Source: Diplocarpon mali
Taxonomy: Eukaryota; Ascomycota; Leotiomycetes; Helotiales; Drepanopezizaceae
NCBI GenBank assembly: GCA_024741835.1
Contig: JAENRP010000030.1
Location: forward strand, 1-64,000
Length of the DNA stretch: 64,000 bases
Direction: 5' to 3'
The notes below the pieces were generated by a model. It saw nothing but the letters and a program-made list of their open reading frames with translations. It had not been told where the DNA came from and made no database searches. This document shows, piece after piece, positions 1-12,664 of the stretch. The translations under genes and the position numbers were made by a program. The first letter of the stretch is position 1. The number at the start of each line of letters is the position of its first letter.

Positions 1-1615
1 CGAGGTGCTTGTTTTAGGCCGTATAATGACCTTAGAAGCTTGATATAGGCTTGTTTTCCTCGAAGTTGAGGGTATAATTCGTAGAATAGGTCGCATTCGT
101 CGTCTGGTAGTGCTATATACACGTCTTCAGCTAAGTACGCGTTTAAGAAGGCTGTATCAATGTCGATTTGCTCGATTTCTAGGTCTCTCGAGGCTGCAAA
201 GGCGAGTAGAACTCGTAGAGTTGTATGCCTAATAACGCTAGCAAAAGTATCGAAGTAATCTACCTTATACTGTTGCTTATAGCCTTTTAGTACGATACGA
301 GCCTTCCTTCTTACTAATACTCTATTTACAATCTTATTTCGCAGAACTAATCTCGATTTTATCAGCTTTCTCTTAATAGGAGGTTTACCTAATATTATTT
401 TAAAGGTTCCTGCTGATTTTACAGCTTCGAATTCACTTAGTATTGCTTCTCTCTATTCTTTTGGATTCTGACTTAGCGCGTTATATACTGATATTACCTC
501 TGTAGGAACAGTTGGTTGATTTCCTATAGAGGTCAACGCACTCTCTTGCGTATTAACCTCACTAAATACTCGTTTTGGCTTCAACTTCCTGCTATACTGT
601 GAGGTAGGAGTCTCTATTTGTTTTAGAACGCGCTGATCAGACGCTTTAGGGATGTTTTCTATCACCCTTTGAGGTATAGTACCTCTTACTTCAGCTTGCC
701 TGTTTTCTAATAACTCTAACGTTGCAGGTCTTTTAGTACTATGTACTCTCTCAGTTTCATGTACTAGCCTCTCTGTAGCTCGTATAAGAGGTCTTTTAGT
801 AATATCTACTGGCCTTATAGGTCTTATTGAGCTTATAGCACCATGTGCTAGCCTCTTATTCTGAGGTCTTTCTTGCAGTTGTACTTCTCTTACGTTATAC
901 GTTGAGTATTTGTTAAATTTGATGTTAGCAGATATTAGTTCTTTTAAAGTCTCGACGTTTAATAGCTTATACGTCTTCGAGCTTATTATACCTACGAGTA
1001 TCTAAGCTCTTATTATAGTTCTTGACTCGAACTTACCTAGGCCATTTCCTCTATTGTTTAATAGGAACGCTCTTGACCTAAATACTCTGATTTTTGAGAG
1101 ATCTTCAGTACGTTTTGAGTATGCCTCTAATGGAGTTAGGCCTTTTAGCTCTCTAAAAGGTAGAGCCTTCGTAGGCCTCCTATTCTTCAGCCTATAGGCC
1201 TATTCCATAGCGTAGCACTACATATAGCTGTTCATCTTGGCGTTGTATATGCAAGAGCGAGCTATTTTCGTAATTTCGTATATCCATCGTTCGACGACGC
1301 TATTTAAACTGTGCTTATAAGCAGGTGAAGGTTCTAGGGTCATACCTCCTTTTAATAGCTATAGTAAGAATCTGCCTCCAAACTCTCCTATACTATTATC
1401 AGACCTTTAGTATACTACTAAAATAAAGTTCTCTATCTTTAGTTGCTTCTTTAGGTCTTTGATTTTTGGCTGTATCTCGTCGGCGCTCTTATTCTTTAGT
1501 AGCCTTATCTAACAGCATCTGCAGGCGTCATCTACTACTAATAGGAAGTAGCGATACCCCCTAATTGATAGCGGTAGTGTTCCTAATATATCGGCGTGGA
1601 GTCTTCTACAGATCT
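1..1615 (-). mobile_element. Ty1/copia retrotransposon, pol part (RT and integrase), left arm
   Basis: Reading the minus strand gives decayed copia-type polyprotein. The window edge lies inside the reverse transcriptase (RVT_2), where SLYGLKQAP is legible near position 1-60 and a YFDTFASVIRHTTLRVLLAF-like stretch near 180-300. Integrase follows toward 1000-1600, with SDNSIGEFGGRFLL and HSLNSVVERW-like text. Many codons are now TAG or TAA, typical of RIP after CAG or TGG. The arm ends at a gatct duplication where a gypsy element inserted, and the integrase resumes at 9173. The element is not functional and its other LTR is outside the window. Confidence 0.9.
1611..1615. repeat. Target-site duplication, left copy (gatct)
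   Basis: The 5-bp word gatct directly precedes the left LTR and recurs directly after the right LTR at 9173-9177. Five bp is the usual duplication size for Ty3/gypsy integration. Confidence 0.88.
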
Positions 1616-1922
1616 TGTAACGACATAGAACCGCCAAAGTGCGGGATCAAGTATGGGAGCAAGAAGTGGTGCAAAAGGCGTATTCTATAGGTCTAATACA
1701 AAGGAAACGAAGAAGTTAGAGAACCCTCCTTAGGGGAGAGCCCTTCTTCCTTATATACATAGCAGCTAGAAGCTTTATTGCCTATTCACGTGATATTATG
1801 CAAGAATATCCTTTTGCACCTTTGGGGTCGATTCGAAAAAACCCTATATCGAATCGAGATTGCAAAACCTTAAAACGCCGTACTCCTAGGTAATTGCACT
1901 AAGTGGAGGTGCAGCCGTTACA
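1616..1922 (-). repeat. 3' LTR of the gypsy element
   Basis: This 307-bp repeat is matched by 8866-9172 with only scattered transitions. It starts TGTAACGACATAGAACC and ends GCAGCCGTTACA. The polypurine tract lies immediately inside it, which makes it the 3' LTR of a minus-strand element. Confidence 0.92.
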
Positions 1923-2499
1923 CTACCCCCCCCCTTTGAGAACGCTTGCCTACAAGCGTTAGGAGGTTGTAACGATTTTCGTATAGTAACGTACTTAGCG
2001 CGTTATTATGCGAACGGTACTGTTCTATATTTAGTTTAGCGCAAGTCGCGTTATGCACTCAAATTTGTTTTTCCCCCTATAGGATCTTCCTTCTTTAGTA
2101 CAACAACTATATACTATCGCATAGGTCCCTTACTCCTATTACTATAGCGTAGGGCTAATGCATAGTAGTAGAAACAATTACTACTACTACTACCAACTAC
2201 TATAAGTAAGTTTGCCCTAGTCCGGGGTCGAATCGCGTCTAATACGCGTAGTGCCAATTCCCCTGCCGTCGGGCGCCCTTGCGGTGGCCTACCGCGTATA
2301 CTGCTATTAGTGCATGCAGCGCCTCGTGCGCGATATTACGCACAAATGCGAGTTCGAATCGGAGCGTAGTAAGAAGTGCTACTAGTGCTAGGAGCAGAAG
2401 GCGGAGTGCATCCCTATAAGTACCCCGAATTAAGTCCAAAGTTCTAGTTGCGCTAACACTTGTTTATAGCTTCCCTCCTATATCGGTAAGGAGTTCGCG

Positions 2500-3079
2500 G
2501 CGCTATCCGCGGCCCTTGAGGAGTAGCGGGGGGAGGCTGCCTAGTAGCAAGAGGAGGATAACGGCGGCGATGATAACGACGACGACGCTCGGGCGGTTTC
2601 GGCAGGGAACTACGAGATGCTCCATTAGGAGGCGGTCCGGCGCGCCCGGATTCTTATCAACCTCCTGCTAGTAGCCAGCGCGGAGGCTCCGACTAGCCGC
2701 TCCTAATTAGAGCGTGCTAGCCTTGCGGAGCTCCGCTCTATAGCTAAGGCCATAGCAAGCTAGCTAGAGGGGATCCGGGCGACGGTTGCTGTAAGTTAAA
2801 CCCGAATTAGTATCGAATCGATCGCTGACTTTCTAATAGGAGCGCGGCGACCTTATTGAGTCCCGGCTAGCAAGGTTAGAGCAATCCAGCCGAACTATGC
2901 TAGGCCTCCTAAGGTCTATCGCTGCGTCGGTAGAGCGGACCGCTGTAGCGGCAGAGTCTCTTATAGGGGGAGGGGGGCTCGCAGTAGCAAGGGTAGCGTC
3001 GGGCGCGGCGGCCAGTAGAGCGGCGCCAGCGGCAGCAAGAGGAGGGGGTCGGGGTCGCTCTAAGCGGGGGCGTGTTTGA
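2500..3079 (+). pseudogene. GC-rich accessory reading frame antisense to the gypsy element
   Basis: Between the integrase and the 3' LTR lies unusually GC-rich DNA that reads sensibly only on the plus strand, opposite to gag-pol. From about 2500 frame 1 gives acidic and glutamine-rich text followed by helical text rich in Ala, Glu and Leu, interrupted mainly by TAG. Near 2836-2840 the open frame shifts to frame 2 and runs to a stop at 3079 through a heptad-like helix (ERGDLIESRLARLEQSS) and an Ala-rich segment to an Arg/Gly/Lys-rich tail. If TAG stands for former CAG, this was a protein with a coiled coil and a basic C terminus. I do not recognise the family. A gag-like or nucleic-acid-binding accessory role is possible but unproven. 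Confidence 0.5.
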
Positions 3080-3399
3080 GAGGCGAGCTCCAGCTCTAGA
3101 ACGGAGTTGGAGCTTGTCTCCTTAAGCGCAAAGGAGGAGGGGTCGGAGGAGTTATAAGGGGAGGAGGCAGTTGGCCCAGCGTTATTGTTTTTCTATTTTT
3201 ATTATTTTTCTCCTTTTTTTTTTTTTATTTATATTTTTAGATTTATTTACTAACCCGTTTCGCGTCTGGCCTATCATCTTCTAAGTGACTATAATCATCT
3301 ATACTACTTTCCTAAGCCTTTAGCTAAGCTTATAGGTTTTAAGGTGGTCCTAGCTTCGTAGGATTAGCCTAATGAAAGTCGCGAATCTTATATAAGGAT

Positions 3400-6300
3400 C
3401 TTGCAAAATTTGAGGCGCGATACTAATTCGAATCGGGGTTATAACTAGTCCATTTGACCTAGTACTCTAGCTTTCCTTAAGATAGGCGTATACCTAGTAT
3501 CTCGGACACTTTATACTCTTCTTGCCTAGCGATCTTTTCTATAGTAGGCTAGGGTTATTCCTAACCTAGCAAAGGGTTCTGCAGATCTTTGAATAATAGC
3601 TCTAGCGCGAAGACATCATATATAGTAGAACCTATAGGCAGCTTGATCTAATATAAATTGCCTACCTTCTTAAGAACCTCGAAAGGACTATCCTATTGAT
3701 TGGCCAGTTTCCTATTAGGGCGGTAGTTCTTAAGATTTTTTATCGAGAGGTAGACTATATCTCTAGGTTTCTAATCAATCTCCCTTTAGTGTTGATTTGT
3801 AGACTTACGCATTTTCTCTTAGGCGCGTTCTATATTGCCTTTCGCTACTTCCTAAGCTGTATGCATCCTTTCTGCTACCAGCTTAGCTTCTGCCTAGTTC
3901 AATTTCTCCTACGGGCTAGACGTTTTCGGAGAGATCTAGTCCCAACTTGTCTAAGGCGCAACTCCATACCTAAGCTGATATAGGGTTATACCGATTGAAG
4001 CGTAAGGGAGAGTCGATTGCGCACGATCTATTAACAGAATCAGTTCACTCTAATTATCTTAATAGTAATTAACAAAAGGCTATAGCCTTAAATTAATATA
4101 CTTATTTATAATCTCCGTTTGGCCGTCAGTCTCCTTATAGTACGCTATAGAGAGTTTAATCTTGATACCGATAATGCGGCAGAACTCTTTCTAGAATGAG
4201 GAGACGAACTAAGGGCCTCGGTCGGAGGTAATTATCTTTAGAGTATGGCCGAATCGATAAATCCATTAAACGAACAGTCGGGCAGTTCCTCGAGCGTCGA
4301 TATCTTTTTAATAAGGAATTGTAACGGCGCTCTTACTAAGTCGGTCTATAAAAACTAGGATTCGATCAAAGCCGTGCTTATTAGGAGGGAAATCCTTAAA
4401 ATCTATATACAAGTGCTGCATAGGATAGTTAAGAATAGGAAGGGGCTATAGGAGGCCTTATTGCTTAGTTATCTTCAAATGCGAAAATTGATAAGGTCTG
4501 CAGTTTGCGACGAATCTTTTACAGTCCGAACCTATCCCGACCTAATAGTACTTAGGAGCGAGAAGCTGGTAGGTCTTCAAGCCATTAGGGTGCGCGCTTA
4601 AAGGTTGGTCATAAGCTTTCTAAATTAGACAAGTGCATAAGGGAGTATTGCAGCGTATGCAAAGACGCTCCTTAAAGCAAAGCAATCTGTCTTTTAAAGA
4701 GTAGTTCTTAGGAAGGTCGGCGCGAATCTCTTAGAAGGATTCGCAGTTGTCTTAACAAAGCTTCTCGATCAAATCAAAGGAATCCTTAGGTCGATTCGGG
4801 GTCGAATCGGGATCATCGGTTGACATCGGGGCGAGGGTGCCTTCGACAGATTCGGCGAGAAATTTGTCGGCCAGTTCAGTATTGATTCAGGGGTCCAACC
4901 GGGCAGGGGAAAGCAAAACTCAAGATCGGCTATCTAGCTTCGCTTATTCATAAACCGGCATATCCTACTCTCGGCGGCTAAGAATATCAGCCTTCTAGTT
5001 GTCTTTGCTAAGAGTGTATACGATTCGAAAATTGAAGTCAGATAGAAATTCCATCCATTAGCACTATTTCGCAGTTAAAACCTTAGTAGTCATAAAGTAC
5101 TTAAGGGAGCGGTAATCTAAGTAAATATCAACTCGCTCCTTAAGTGATATAAGCTTAGGTCTCCATTTATAATAGGATTCAATAATAGTAAAGAGTTCCT
5201 TATTATATATTTCCTAATTAGGTTCGTAGCTAGAGAGTATATGCGAATAGAAGCCAATTGGGTACTATTGCTTATCGGAGTGTTGCTAAGAAAGTACTCT
5301 AGCGACAACACTGTTAAAAGCATCAGTTTCCAGCTTTATAGGCAAGTCGGGGTTAAAATAGTAAATCCGCTGAATCGAGAGCAACTGCTTGCGAAGCTTT
5401 TCAAAAGCGATTCGGCACTCTTCTGTCCAATTCCAGGGCACCGTCGGTCGGGTCAGAACCAAGAGGGGTTTGGCGATTAGCCCAAAGTTGCGAATGAATT
5501 GTCAGTAGAACCCGCAAAATCCTAAGTAGGACTTCACTCTAATGACAGTTTTCAGGTACTTCTAGTTGCGCAGCGGTTCGACCTTTTCAAGGTCTGGTTC
5601 AATCCTGGTTGTCGTTAGAATGTATCCAAGATATCGAGTTTAAGTAATATAGAACTCGCACTTTTTAATATCTACTTAAAGGCCAGCGTCTAAGAGTCGT
5701 TTTAGCACCTTTTTAATATGACCCTAGTGCTCTTTAACGTTCTTTAAGTAAATCAAAATATTATTCAAATACGCTATATAAAAATCATCTAAGTAATTTA
5801 AAAGAATGTCATTCATATACCGCTAGTAAGTACTAGGTCCGTTACAGAGGCCAAATAGGAGAACCTTGCATTTATAGGATCTGTACCTTATTCGAAAGGT
5901 AGTATATTCCTCTAATTCGGGGTCTATTCGTATCCGATTAAAAGCGGCTCGAATATCCAGTTTCGTGAAAATCTTAGCTTTAGATACTCGCCCTAAAAGC
6001 TCGTCTATCCTCGGAATCGGGTAAGCGTCTTTCCGAGTTAGTGCGTTTAGCTTCCGGTAGTCTATACAAAATCGGAGGCTACTATCGGCCTTCTTTACAA
6101 ATAGTACTAGCGAAGCAAAGGGGCTAGTACTTGTCTCAATAAAGCCTTTGTCTAAATTCTCGAGTAAGTACTCCTTTATAACCTTAAGCTCCTTAATAGA
6201 TTAACAGTAGAGGGGCGAATAGGCGTTAGGCAGAGGCCCTTTTAGTTGTATCTTATAATCGTAGTACTAATAGGGAGGGAGGGTATCTGCATCCCTTTTT

Positions 6301-8800
6301 GAGAAGGCTTGTCTTAGAGATCGGTACTGTTTCGGGAGTCGATTGTTGATTAGCTTTTCGACATCAGGATTCTTAAGCTTATATCTTTCCTTTAGAATCC
6401 TATCCACTTTATAAATACTGGTTTAAAAGAACTCAGTCTCCTTATGCTTTATATTATAATAAAAGGCGTTAGCACTGATTTCGCAAATAGGAACTGCAGC
6501 TTTAGGGCATTTGCGAATAGGGTTAGAACGTAGTCGATTTGTATTAGGCGGTATTCCTAGATCTAGCTTAGTCAAAGGCAGGGGCGCTAGCCTAGTGATG
6601 GCAATAGGGATCTCGCGCCTAGCTAGGACTACCAAATTGACGCAGGACTGTCTTCTATTGATCTATCGAGCTTCGTCTATAGCCATTTCTCGTTCTCTGC
6701 GATTGACGTCGGCTTAATGATCGGATCGGATCCGAAGTCCTTTAAAAGGGGGAAGACAAATGACAATTTCCTTCGCGAATCGGGGAGATAGGGGGTAATA
6801 CGAAGGCTATAAGAATCGGTTTTCCTTCGGGTCAAGTTTGAGTCGGAATCGGCGCATCCATTTGACTCTAATAATAGCATTGCGCTCGCCTAAGTCGAGA
6901 ATAACCTAAGGGTAGTTATAAATACGCCTTCTATCAATTGTCAAGTGAAAGCGCATATAATGCATAGCTTGCGCGCGAACGGTATTCTAAAATCCATAGA
7001 TAGGAATAGAGGCTGGAAGAGGAAGAATTTTAAAGCCAGTCGCTCTCGAAAGACGTATAGAAAGGGAATAATTCAAAAACAGGTAACTAAGGGCTCTAGT
7101 GTCTACTAAAGCTAATAACAATACTTTAAGTCCATTTATACTAATAGTACAAAAGGTTAGGAATTGCTTCCCTCCTATTAAAGAGTTGAGATCTAGCTTC
7201 GATAAGTCGCACTTTCGCAGGCCTAAGTAGGAGTCTTTTCCTAGGCCTCTTCGTTTTCCTAATCTTCTTCCGTTTCGACCCTGTTCTCAATTGAGTCTAA
7301 AGTCGGATCAGATTCCTCTGCATCTTCTAAGGCATTAATCTTACCTATAGAAGGGCACTCGGTCTTATAGTGACCAGTTTTGCTATAGGTCTAGTAGGTG
7401 GCTTGCTTAAGGGGCAAAGCAGGAGAACTAGCCTTAGCTGGCGTATCTCGGCGAAAAGGGGTAGTCGGCTTTAGGGCTAGTGTCCCAGAGACTCAGGTGG
7501 TATTTCCGGCGCTCGGACCGCGAGCGGTCTTGTCGAGGAGCGAACCGGATGTCTTTCGGTATAATACCAGGGTCGCCTTACTTCCAGTCGAAGGGTTGAG
7601 AAGTTGATTGCTTCGGCGTTCAGCATCAAGGGCGTTCAATTGATTAACTATAATAGTATAGTCCTTCCCCTAGGAGGCCTTAGCTAAGGCGCAGGCAGCT
7701 CTAAGCTAAGGGGTAATCTTGTTTTATATAAAGAAGAACCACTCAAATCTTAAGACCTCTCCTTAGATCGCAGCAGATTAGAATCGGGCCCGAAACTGAG
7801 GAAAAGTTTCTCCGGAATGACCGGCTTCCCTTATATAGAGGTAGTAGAAAGTAGATCGGAATAGGTCCACCTCTTAGCCAGTTAAAAAGTAACTGCTTAG
7901 CAGTTCCACCATTTCTTAACAGTTCCAGAAGGGGTTAGTCTTTGAAAGGTACTAGGGTTCGAGGTACGTTCGGGCTTGTCCTATGGTAGATCCCTAAATA
8001 AGGGCTCAGCGAGCTCGCTCATTCGGATATAGGTCGGCGTTGACTTGCAGTCAGTCTCGGACTGAAGCTAACTACTGCTTATATATTAGGGAGGTTCTAT
8101 TATTAAAGGGGGTGATCTTTTCGGTCAGCTGAATTTTTAGCCGTTTCGTATCCGTATCGACTTCTAAAGGAGGCTGAGTCTTACAAGGGTAGGTGGAATC
8201 TCACTCAGTAGTCTGATATACGCGCTAAGCTGTCTCTTAGCTTTGATAAGCTAAAGTCTCTAGGCTAAAGATAGCCTAGGCAATCCGGCTAATCTCGCTT
8301 TACAGTTATCGATTAGATTGGTCTTAGCGTTGTATAGATTCCTCTAAACCTAAGACTATTCCTTATAAGACGTTTAGGTTCGAAAAGTCTCGTTCATCTC
8401 AGTTGGCTTAGCTATAGCGTTATAGTCTCTTGCCCTTGGCAGCAGAGGAAGGTCCGGCCCTAAGGGCTGGGGTAGGGGTACTTCCTATAGAAGCTGGTTC
8501 CCTGAACGAACCGGGTACATTCTATATCTGCTGACTTCCGGCTAGTAGGGAATTCATTTTACCGATTTTGGTTTCGGTAGTGATTCGGTCAAAAAGGGGT
8601 TTTGCAGAAAAAGGGTTCCGGTAGCGTAGTGCTCTCCTAACTTCTGCCCGTAGCGCTTCTACAAAAGGAGTGGTTGAGAAAATCCGGCTAATGAAAGCGT
8701 TCCTCGATTATACTAGTTAACAAGCTACACTTAAGCTCCTAGTTTATCCAAGAGATCTCTAGGATCCTGACTCTGTCGAAAGTCGAAATAACCGCGAATC
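3400..8800 (-). pseudogene. gypsy gag-pol polyprotein, RIP-degraded
   Basis: Minus-strand order: gag with a CCHC knuckle near 7330-7400 whose first Cys reads Tyr; protease region; RT with FASLVLFVKKADSSLRFCID and YRKLNALTRKDAYPIPRIDE near 5990-6130; the YLDD catalytic box near 5760-5800, which now reads YLNN; RNase H with an ETDAFNSVVARVLS-like segment near 5240-5330; integrase with ITSDRGPQFVS near 4200-4240; and a DIVYLSIKN-type integrase tail near 3730-3780. Numerous TAG/TAA stops and shifts remove function. The D-to-N changes in the RT box are G-to-A on the coding strand. Confidence 0.88.
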
Positions 8801-8865
8801 GATTTTCCGAAAGGGTGGGATATTATTAAGAGCTATCCCCGGCAGAGAAGAACTTCTTCGTTTAA

Positions 8866-9172
8866 TATAACAATATAGAACCGCCAAAGTGCGGGATCAA
8901 GTATGGGAGCAAGAAGTAGTGCAAAAGGCGTATTCTATAGGTCTAATACAAAGGAAACGAAGAAGTTAGAGAACCCTCCTTAGGGGAGAGCCCTTCTTCC
9001 TTATATACATAGCAGCTAGAAGCTCTATTGCCCGTTTACGTAATATTATATAAGAATATCCTTTTGCACCTTCAGGGTCGATTTGAAAAAACCCTGCATC
9101 GAATCGAGATTGCGAAACTTTAAAACGCCGTACTCCTAGGTAATTGCACTAAGTAGAGGTGCAGCCGTTACA
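8866..9172 (-). repeat. 5' LTR of the gypsy element
   Basis: This 307-bp partner of 1616-1922 starts TATAACAATATAGAACC, with C-to-T and G-to-A changes relative to the other LTR. It ends in the same GTTACA, followed directly by the gatct target duplication. Fixed differences between the LTRs fit RIP after insertion. Confidence 0.92.
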
Positions 9173-9177
9173 GATCT
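9173..9177. repeat. Target-site duplication, right copy (gatct)
   Basis: Right partner of 1611-1615. Joining the copia text across the two sites restores continuous integrase coding, which confirms the insertion point. Confidence 0.88.
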
Positions 9178-10789
9178 TATCTATTCTTGTATCTGTTTTC
9201 TTATTGAATTGCTCCTTTATTCTGCCTGCTAAGCAGCTTTCGCAGTTTCTCTCTCCTTTTAGAGCGATTCGAGCTTCTATACTCAGGCCATAGTTGTCGT
9301 CGACTAGCTTCTTTAGCTTAGTATAGTTAAGGTGGCCTAGTCTCCTATAGAGGAGCTCTGAATCCGTTTTATTCGAGTTTTAAAGTATTATCTCCATATT
9401 AATCAGTTCTAGAGGTTGTATAAGGCTAAGATTCATAGCCTTTTTATCTGCTTCAGTTGCAATAGCAGTATGCGATCGAGATAAAGTGAATAATCTACTA
9501 AGCTGTAGTGCAGTAAACACTATATCGTCGCCTTGATACCCTTTTGCCTCTTCTTTACTAAAGATCATAGTAATATTATCATCGCCGAGCTTTGAGACCG
9601 ATATAAGTCGAGTATTGCCAAATGATGGAACGTACTATACGTTATATAGCGTCAGTTTATCGTTGATAATACAGTCTCTATAGCCAATTGCTTCTGAGAG
9701 CGCGCCGTTTGCTGTTCTAACTTGCTTTGGGTTGTTCCACTTCCTGATTTTAATAAAATCGTCCTATACACTAGAGAAGTGTCTTATAGCGCCAGAGTCT
9801 ACTTTCTAAGAAGGCTGATCTGCCTTTAAGCTTAGAGCTATCTCGATAGCTTCTGTTGTTAAAGCAACTTCACGTTTTAAGGAATAAGAGTAGACAGATA
9901 AGGTTGTATTGTCTTCAGCTATCTAAGCTCTGGCTTTATCTCCTCCTCTCTTCTTCGTCTAGCACTCTGCTTTCCAATGGCTAGTTTTGCCGCAATTATG
10001 ACATTTCCCTCCTCTTTCTCCCTTCTGTATTCCTCCTCGTTATGTTCCTCCTCTTCCTCTATTACCTCTGCCTCTATATCTGCCTCTGCCTCTGTCTCTG
10101 CCTCTGCCGCTGTCTTTACCGCGGCCTCCTCCTCTTGCGAGGTAGGCCTTAGCGATTAACGCAGCTGTTTGCGTAGATACAGGCGCCACCTTTAGCTCTT
10201 GTCTATACGTCACTTCGTACTCTTGAATTGCGACAATTGTCTCTTGCAAGGTTATAGGAGAGGTTTTAAGGTTGATTATGATTAAACTCTATATTCCAAC
10301 TGTTAGGAGACCGTTAAGCAATTGCTTTTTCATTTAAGTGTCGTTAGGAGGGTTGCTATAGCCTTGGAGGAGAGCTTGAATACTCTCGAGTCGCAGGACG
10401 TAGTCTTTAAACGACTTAGAGTAGGGAATATACTTAGCCTTATTAAACTGTTTGATTAAGTTTATATAAGTTTCAGAGTTCTCAATAAGTTTGCTCTCTC
10501 CTACTTTGAAAGCGTTCTAAAGAGCGTAAGCATCGTCGACTATAATCTAGGTGCGATACTTTCTATTAAGGCTAAGGGTAAGGCCTTTAGCTATAGTAGC
10601 TATAGCCTCCTAGTTCTTCTTTTCCCATTTACCTTTAGATTTGGCAGATTTCGGAGGAACAGGGCCGATGACCCATTAGAGACAGCCATTTATAGCCAAG
10701 TTTTAAATAGTAGCTAGTTCCCATTCCCAGTAGTTAGACCAATCAAGCTTGATCTTAGCGTCGTTGTTCTTAATAGTCTTCTCAGTCAT
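9178..10789 (-). pseudogene. copia element gag, protease and integrase N-terminus, right arm
   Basis: This is the upstream part of the interrupted copia polyprotein. The gag start codon is at 10789 and begins MTEKTIKNNDAKIKLDWSNY. A complete CCHC zinc knuckle (CHNCGKTSHWKAEC) lies at 9962-10003. The aspartic protease motif VDSGAIRHFS is near 9775-9815, and a GAG-pre-integrase segment (HLNYTKLKKLVDDNYG) is near 9290-9340. The knuckle and DSG triad are intact, but in-frame stops occur elsewhere, for example soon after the gag start. The frame runs on into 1-1610 once the gypsy element is removed. Confidence 0.88.
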
Positions 10790-10899
10790 TTTTATTAAGT
10801 TGGGGTTATTGAAAAAAAAAAAAGGGGTAAAAAAATAGGGGTAAAAAGGGGGAGAAGGTGTATATATATAGGGGTATATAAAAAGGTATTGTATAGTTG

Positions 10900-11103
10900 T
10901 GTTTTGCTAAGAAGCAGGTTTAAGATTGGAAAGATTGATTAAGTTAATCGATTCTAAGAATTGCTACTATAACAGAATCAAAAGGTATAGATTCTAGTTC
11001 TAGAGAGCTGAAGTAGTATATATACAAGGTAGGCTTACGTAGGCTTACCAAGCCTTAGCCTCCGCTCCGTGCGGTAATCTCCGTACCTTGTATATTTCTA
11101 ACA
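10900..11103 (-). repeat. 5' LTR of the copia element (inner boundary approximate)
   Basis: On the minus strand the sequence begins TGTTAGAAATATACAAGG at 11103, a typical copia LTR start, and runs toward the gag leader. The inner edge and primer-binding site could not be fixed because the leader is low-complexity A/G-rich DNA (10810-10860) and the partner LTR is outside the window. Confidence 0.55.
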
Positions 11104-11815
11104 GTTCCAGCCGCGCCAATGGTATGTAATCTCGAATACGCCAATGGTGTGTTTCGAATGTGCTTCTCGATCGCGGCGGGCGCGTGCTCTCACAGCTGCT
11201 TTAGACGCGTCTTGTTGATCCTCGCCATACCGCTTTCGTTCACAATACACCTGCGGGGTTCTGCGTGCGAGCTGGGTGACCGAAGAAAAGTTATATAGAC
11301 CCATATTAACCTCTCCAAACTCTGTCCCAGCCTTGTTCTTGTTCGGTTAGCCATTCTGATCTTGGATCTGCCGAGAACATGCCTCGCAAGGGAATCAACG
11401 AAAATGCGAAAAGGAAAGAATCGTAGAAAAAGAACCGTCTCGTATGTTCACTAGAGGAGCCTGATTCTGACTTGCGTGCCATTGTCGGATTCGAGATGGA
11501 TCATTCCGAAATGCGCCATCCCGGGTTTTCAGACGAGTCTCGTTTCCAACCTCGATCTACTTGAGGCCGCCACCGGGCTGCATGCTGCTGCTGAGCCAGA
11601 GAATGAAGGGCAACCAATTGACTGTAAATAAACAAGAGCTATGGTAAGTCTTTGGGGAGTACGTCGATAGTTTCTTGTTTGAAATTGTATGGTTGAGATT
11701 CATTAGCCATTTTTAGATATTGCCGTGCTTACAACTTTTGCCAAATGATCCATATATATACAAGCAAGACATACCATTTCCCATTGGCTGTCACCAAACT
11801 GCATGACCCCACTTA
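11104..11815. other. Spacer between copia LTR and xylanase relic
   Basis: Short open stretches occur on both strands, the longest a 68-codon minus-strand frame at 11098-11304, but none matches a family I know. A plus-strand stretch near 11381-11560 starts well at an ATG but is broken early. Treated as non-coding or relic DNA. Confidence 0.4.
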
Positions 11816-12165
<350 letters not shown>

Positions 12166-12664
12166 TAACATTACGATTCTTAGGACACACATATGATAGC
12201 GGTCTGATTCAGTTGTATCTGTGTCTATTCTTGCAGCAAAAGGCGGTTGGTCCAAATGAAAGTAGAGCGCACACGCAGGTGCTAGCTGTCTGACTCTTTC
12301 GGTCTCCTTCTGTACACGATAGGAGAAAAAGAAAAAAGCACGCCTAAAATCCATTCGTCGCTTCGCTTTACTCTTTAATTCTGCTCTAGCTACAAAATCC
12401 TTTCAAACATCCTACTGTGTTTAATGATTAGCCACGTGTCTTTTATTTACGTTGTATAAACAACAAGTGATATCTATATATTGTATCCATATCAAACATG
12501 GAATGCTGCTTTGCTCAAGTAAGTATGGAGTGAAACTCGAAGTCCAGGTTTAGTCGAGCCAAGGGGCGGCTTCACTTCGGACTTGACTAGACGAGAATAA
12601 TGTTAGGTCTGCTATATGAGTGTTTTTGACCAACATTCCAGATATCCTATAAGGTTCCAATTCG
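12166..12664. other. AT-rich spacer upstream of tRNA-Thr
   Basis: No coding stretch resembling the rest of the GH10 domain or any other family is visible. The largest frame (63 codons, minus strand, 12163-12354) has no recognisable content. Confidence 0.4.

Larger units (their letters stand above)
1616..9172 (-). mobile_element. Ty3/gypsy LTR retrotransposon, full length, decayed, nested in the copia element
   Basis: Two 307-bp near-identical LTRs (1616-1922 and 8866-9172), beginning TGTAAC and ending GTTACA, bound a 7.56-kb element flanked by gatct on both sides. A polypurine tract on the minus strand (a run of C on the plus strand, about 1925-1936) abuts the left LTR, so transcription ran right to left. 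In minus-strand order I can read gag with a damaged zinc knuckle, RT, RNase H and integrase. All frames are interrupted by RIP-type stops and shifts. The two LTRs differ mostly by C/T and G/A changes, so RIP has blurred any insertion age estimate. Confidence 0.93.

Noticed and set aside
10040..10249. Low-complexity Arg/Gly-rich minus-strand frame
   Set aside because: It is part of the copia gag region next to the zinc knuckle, not a separate gene.
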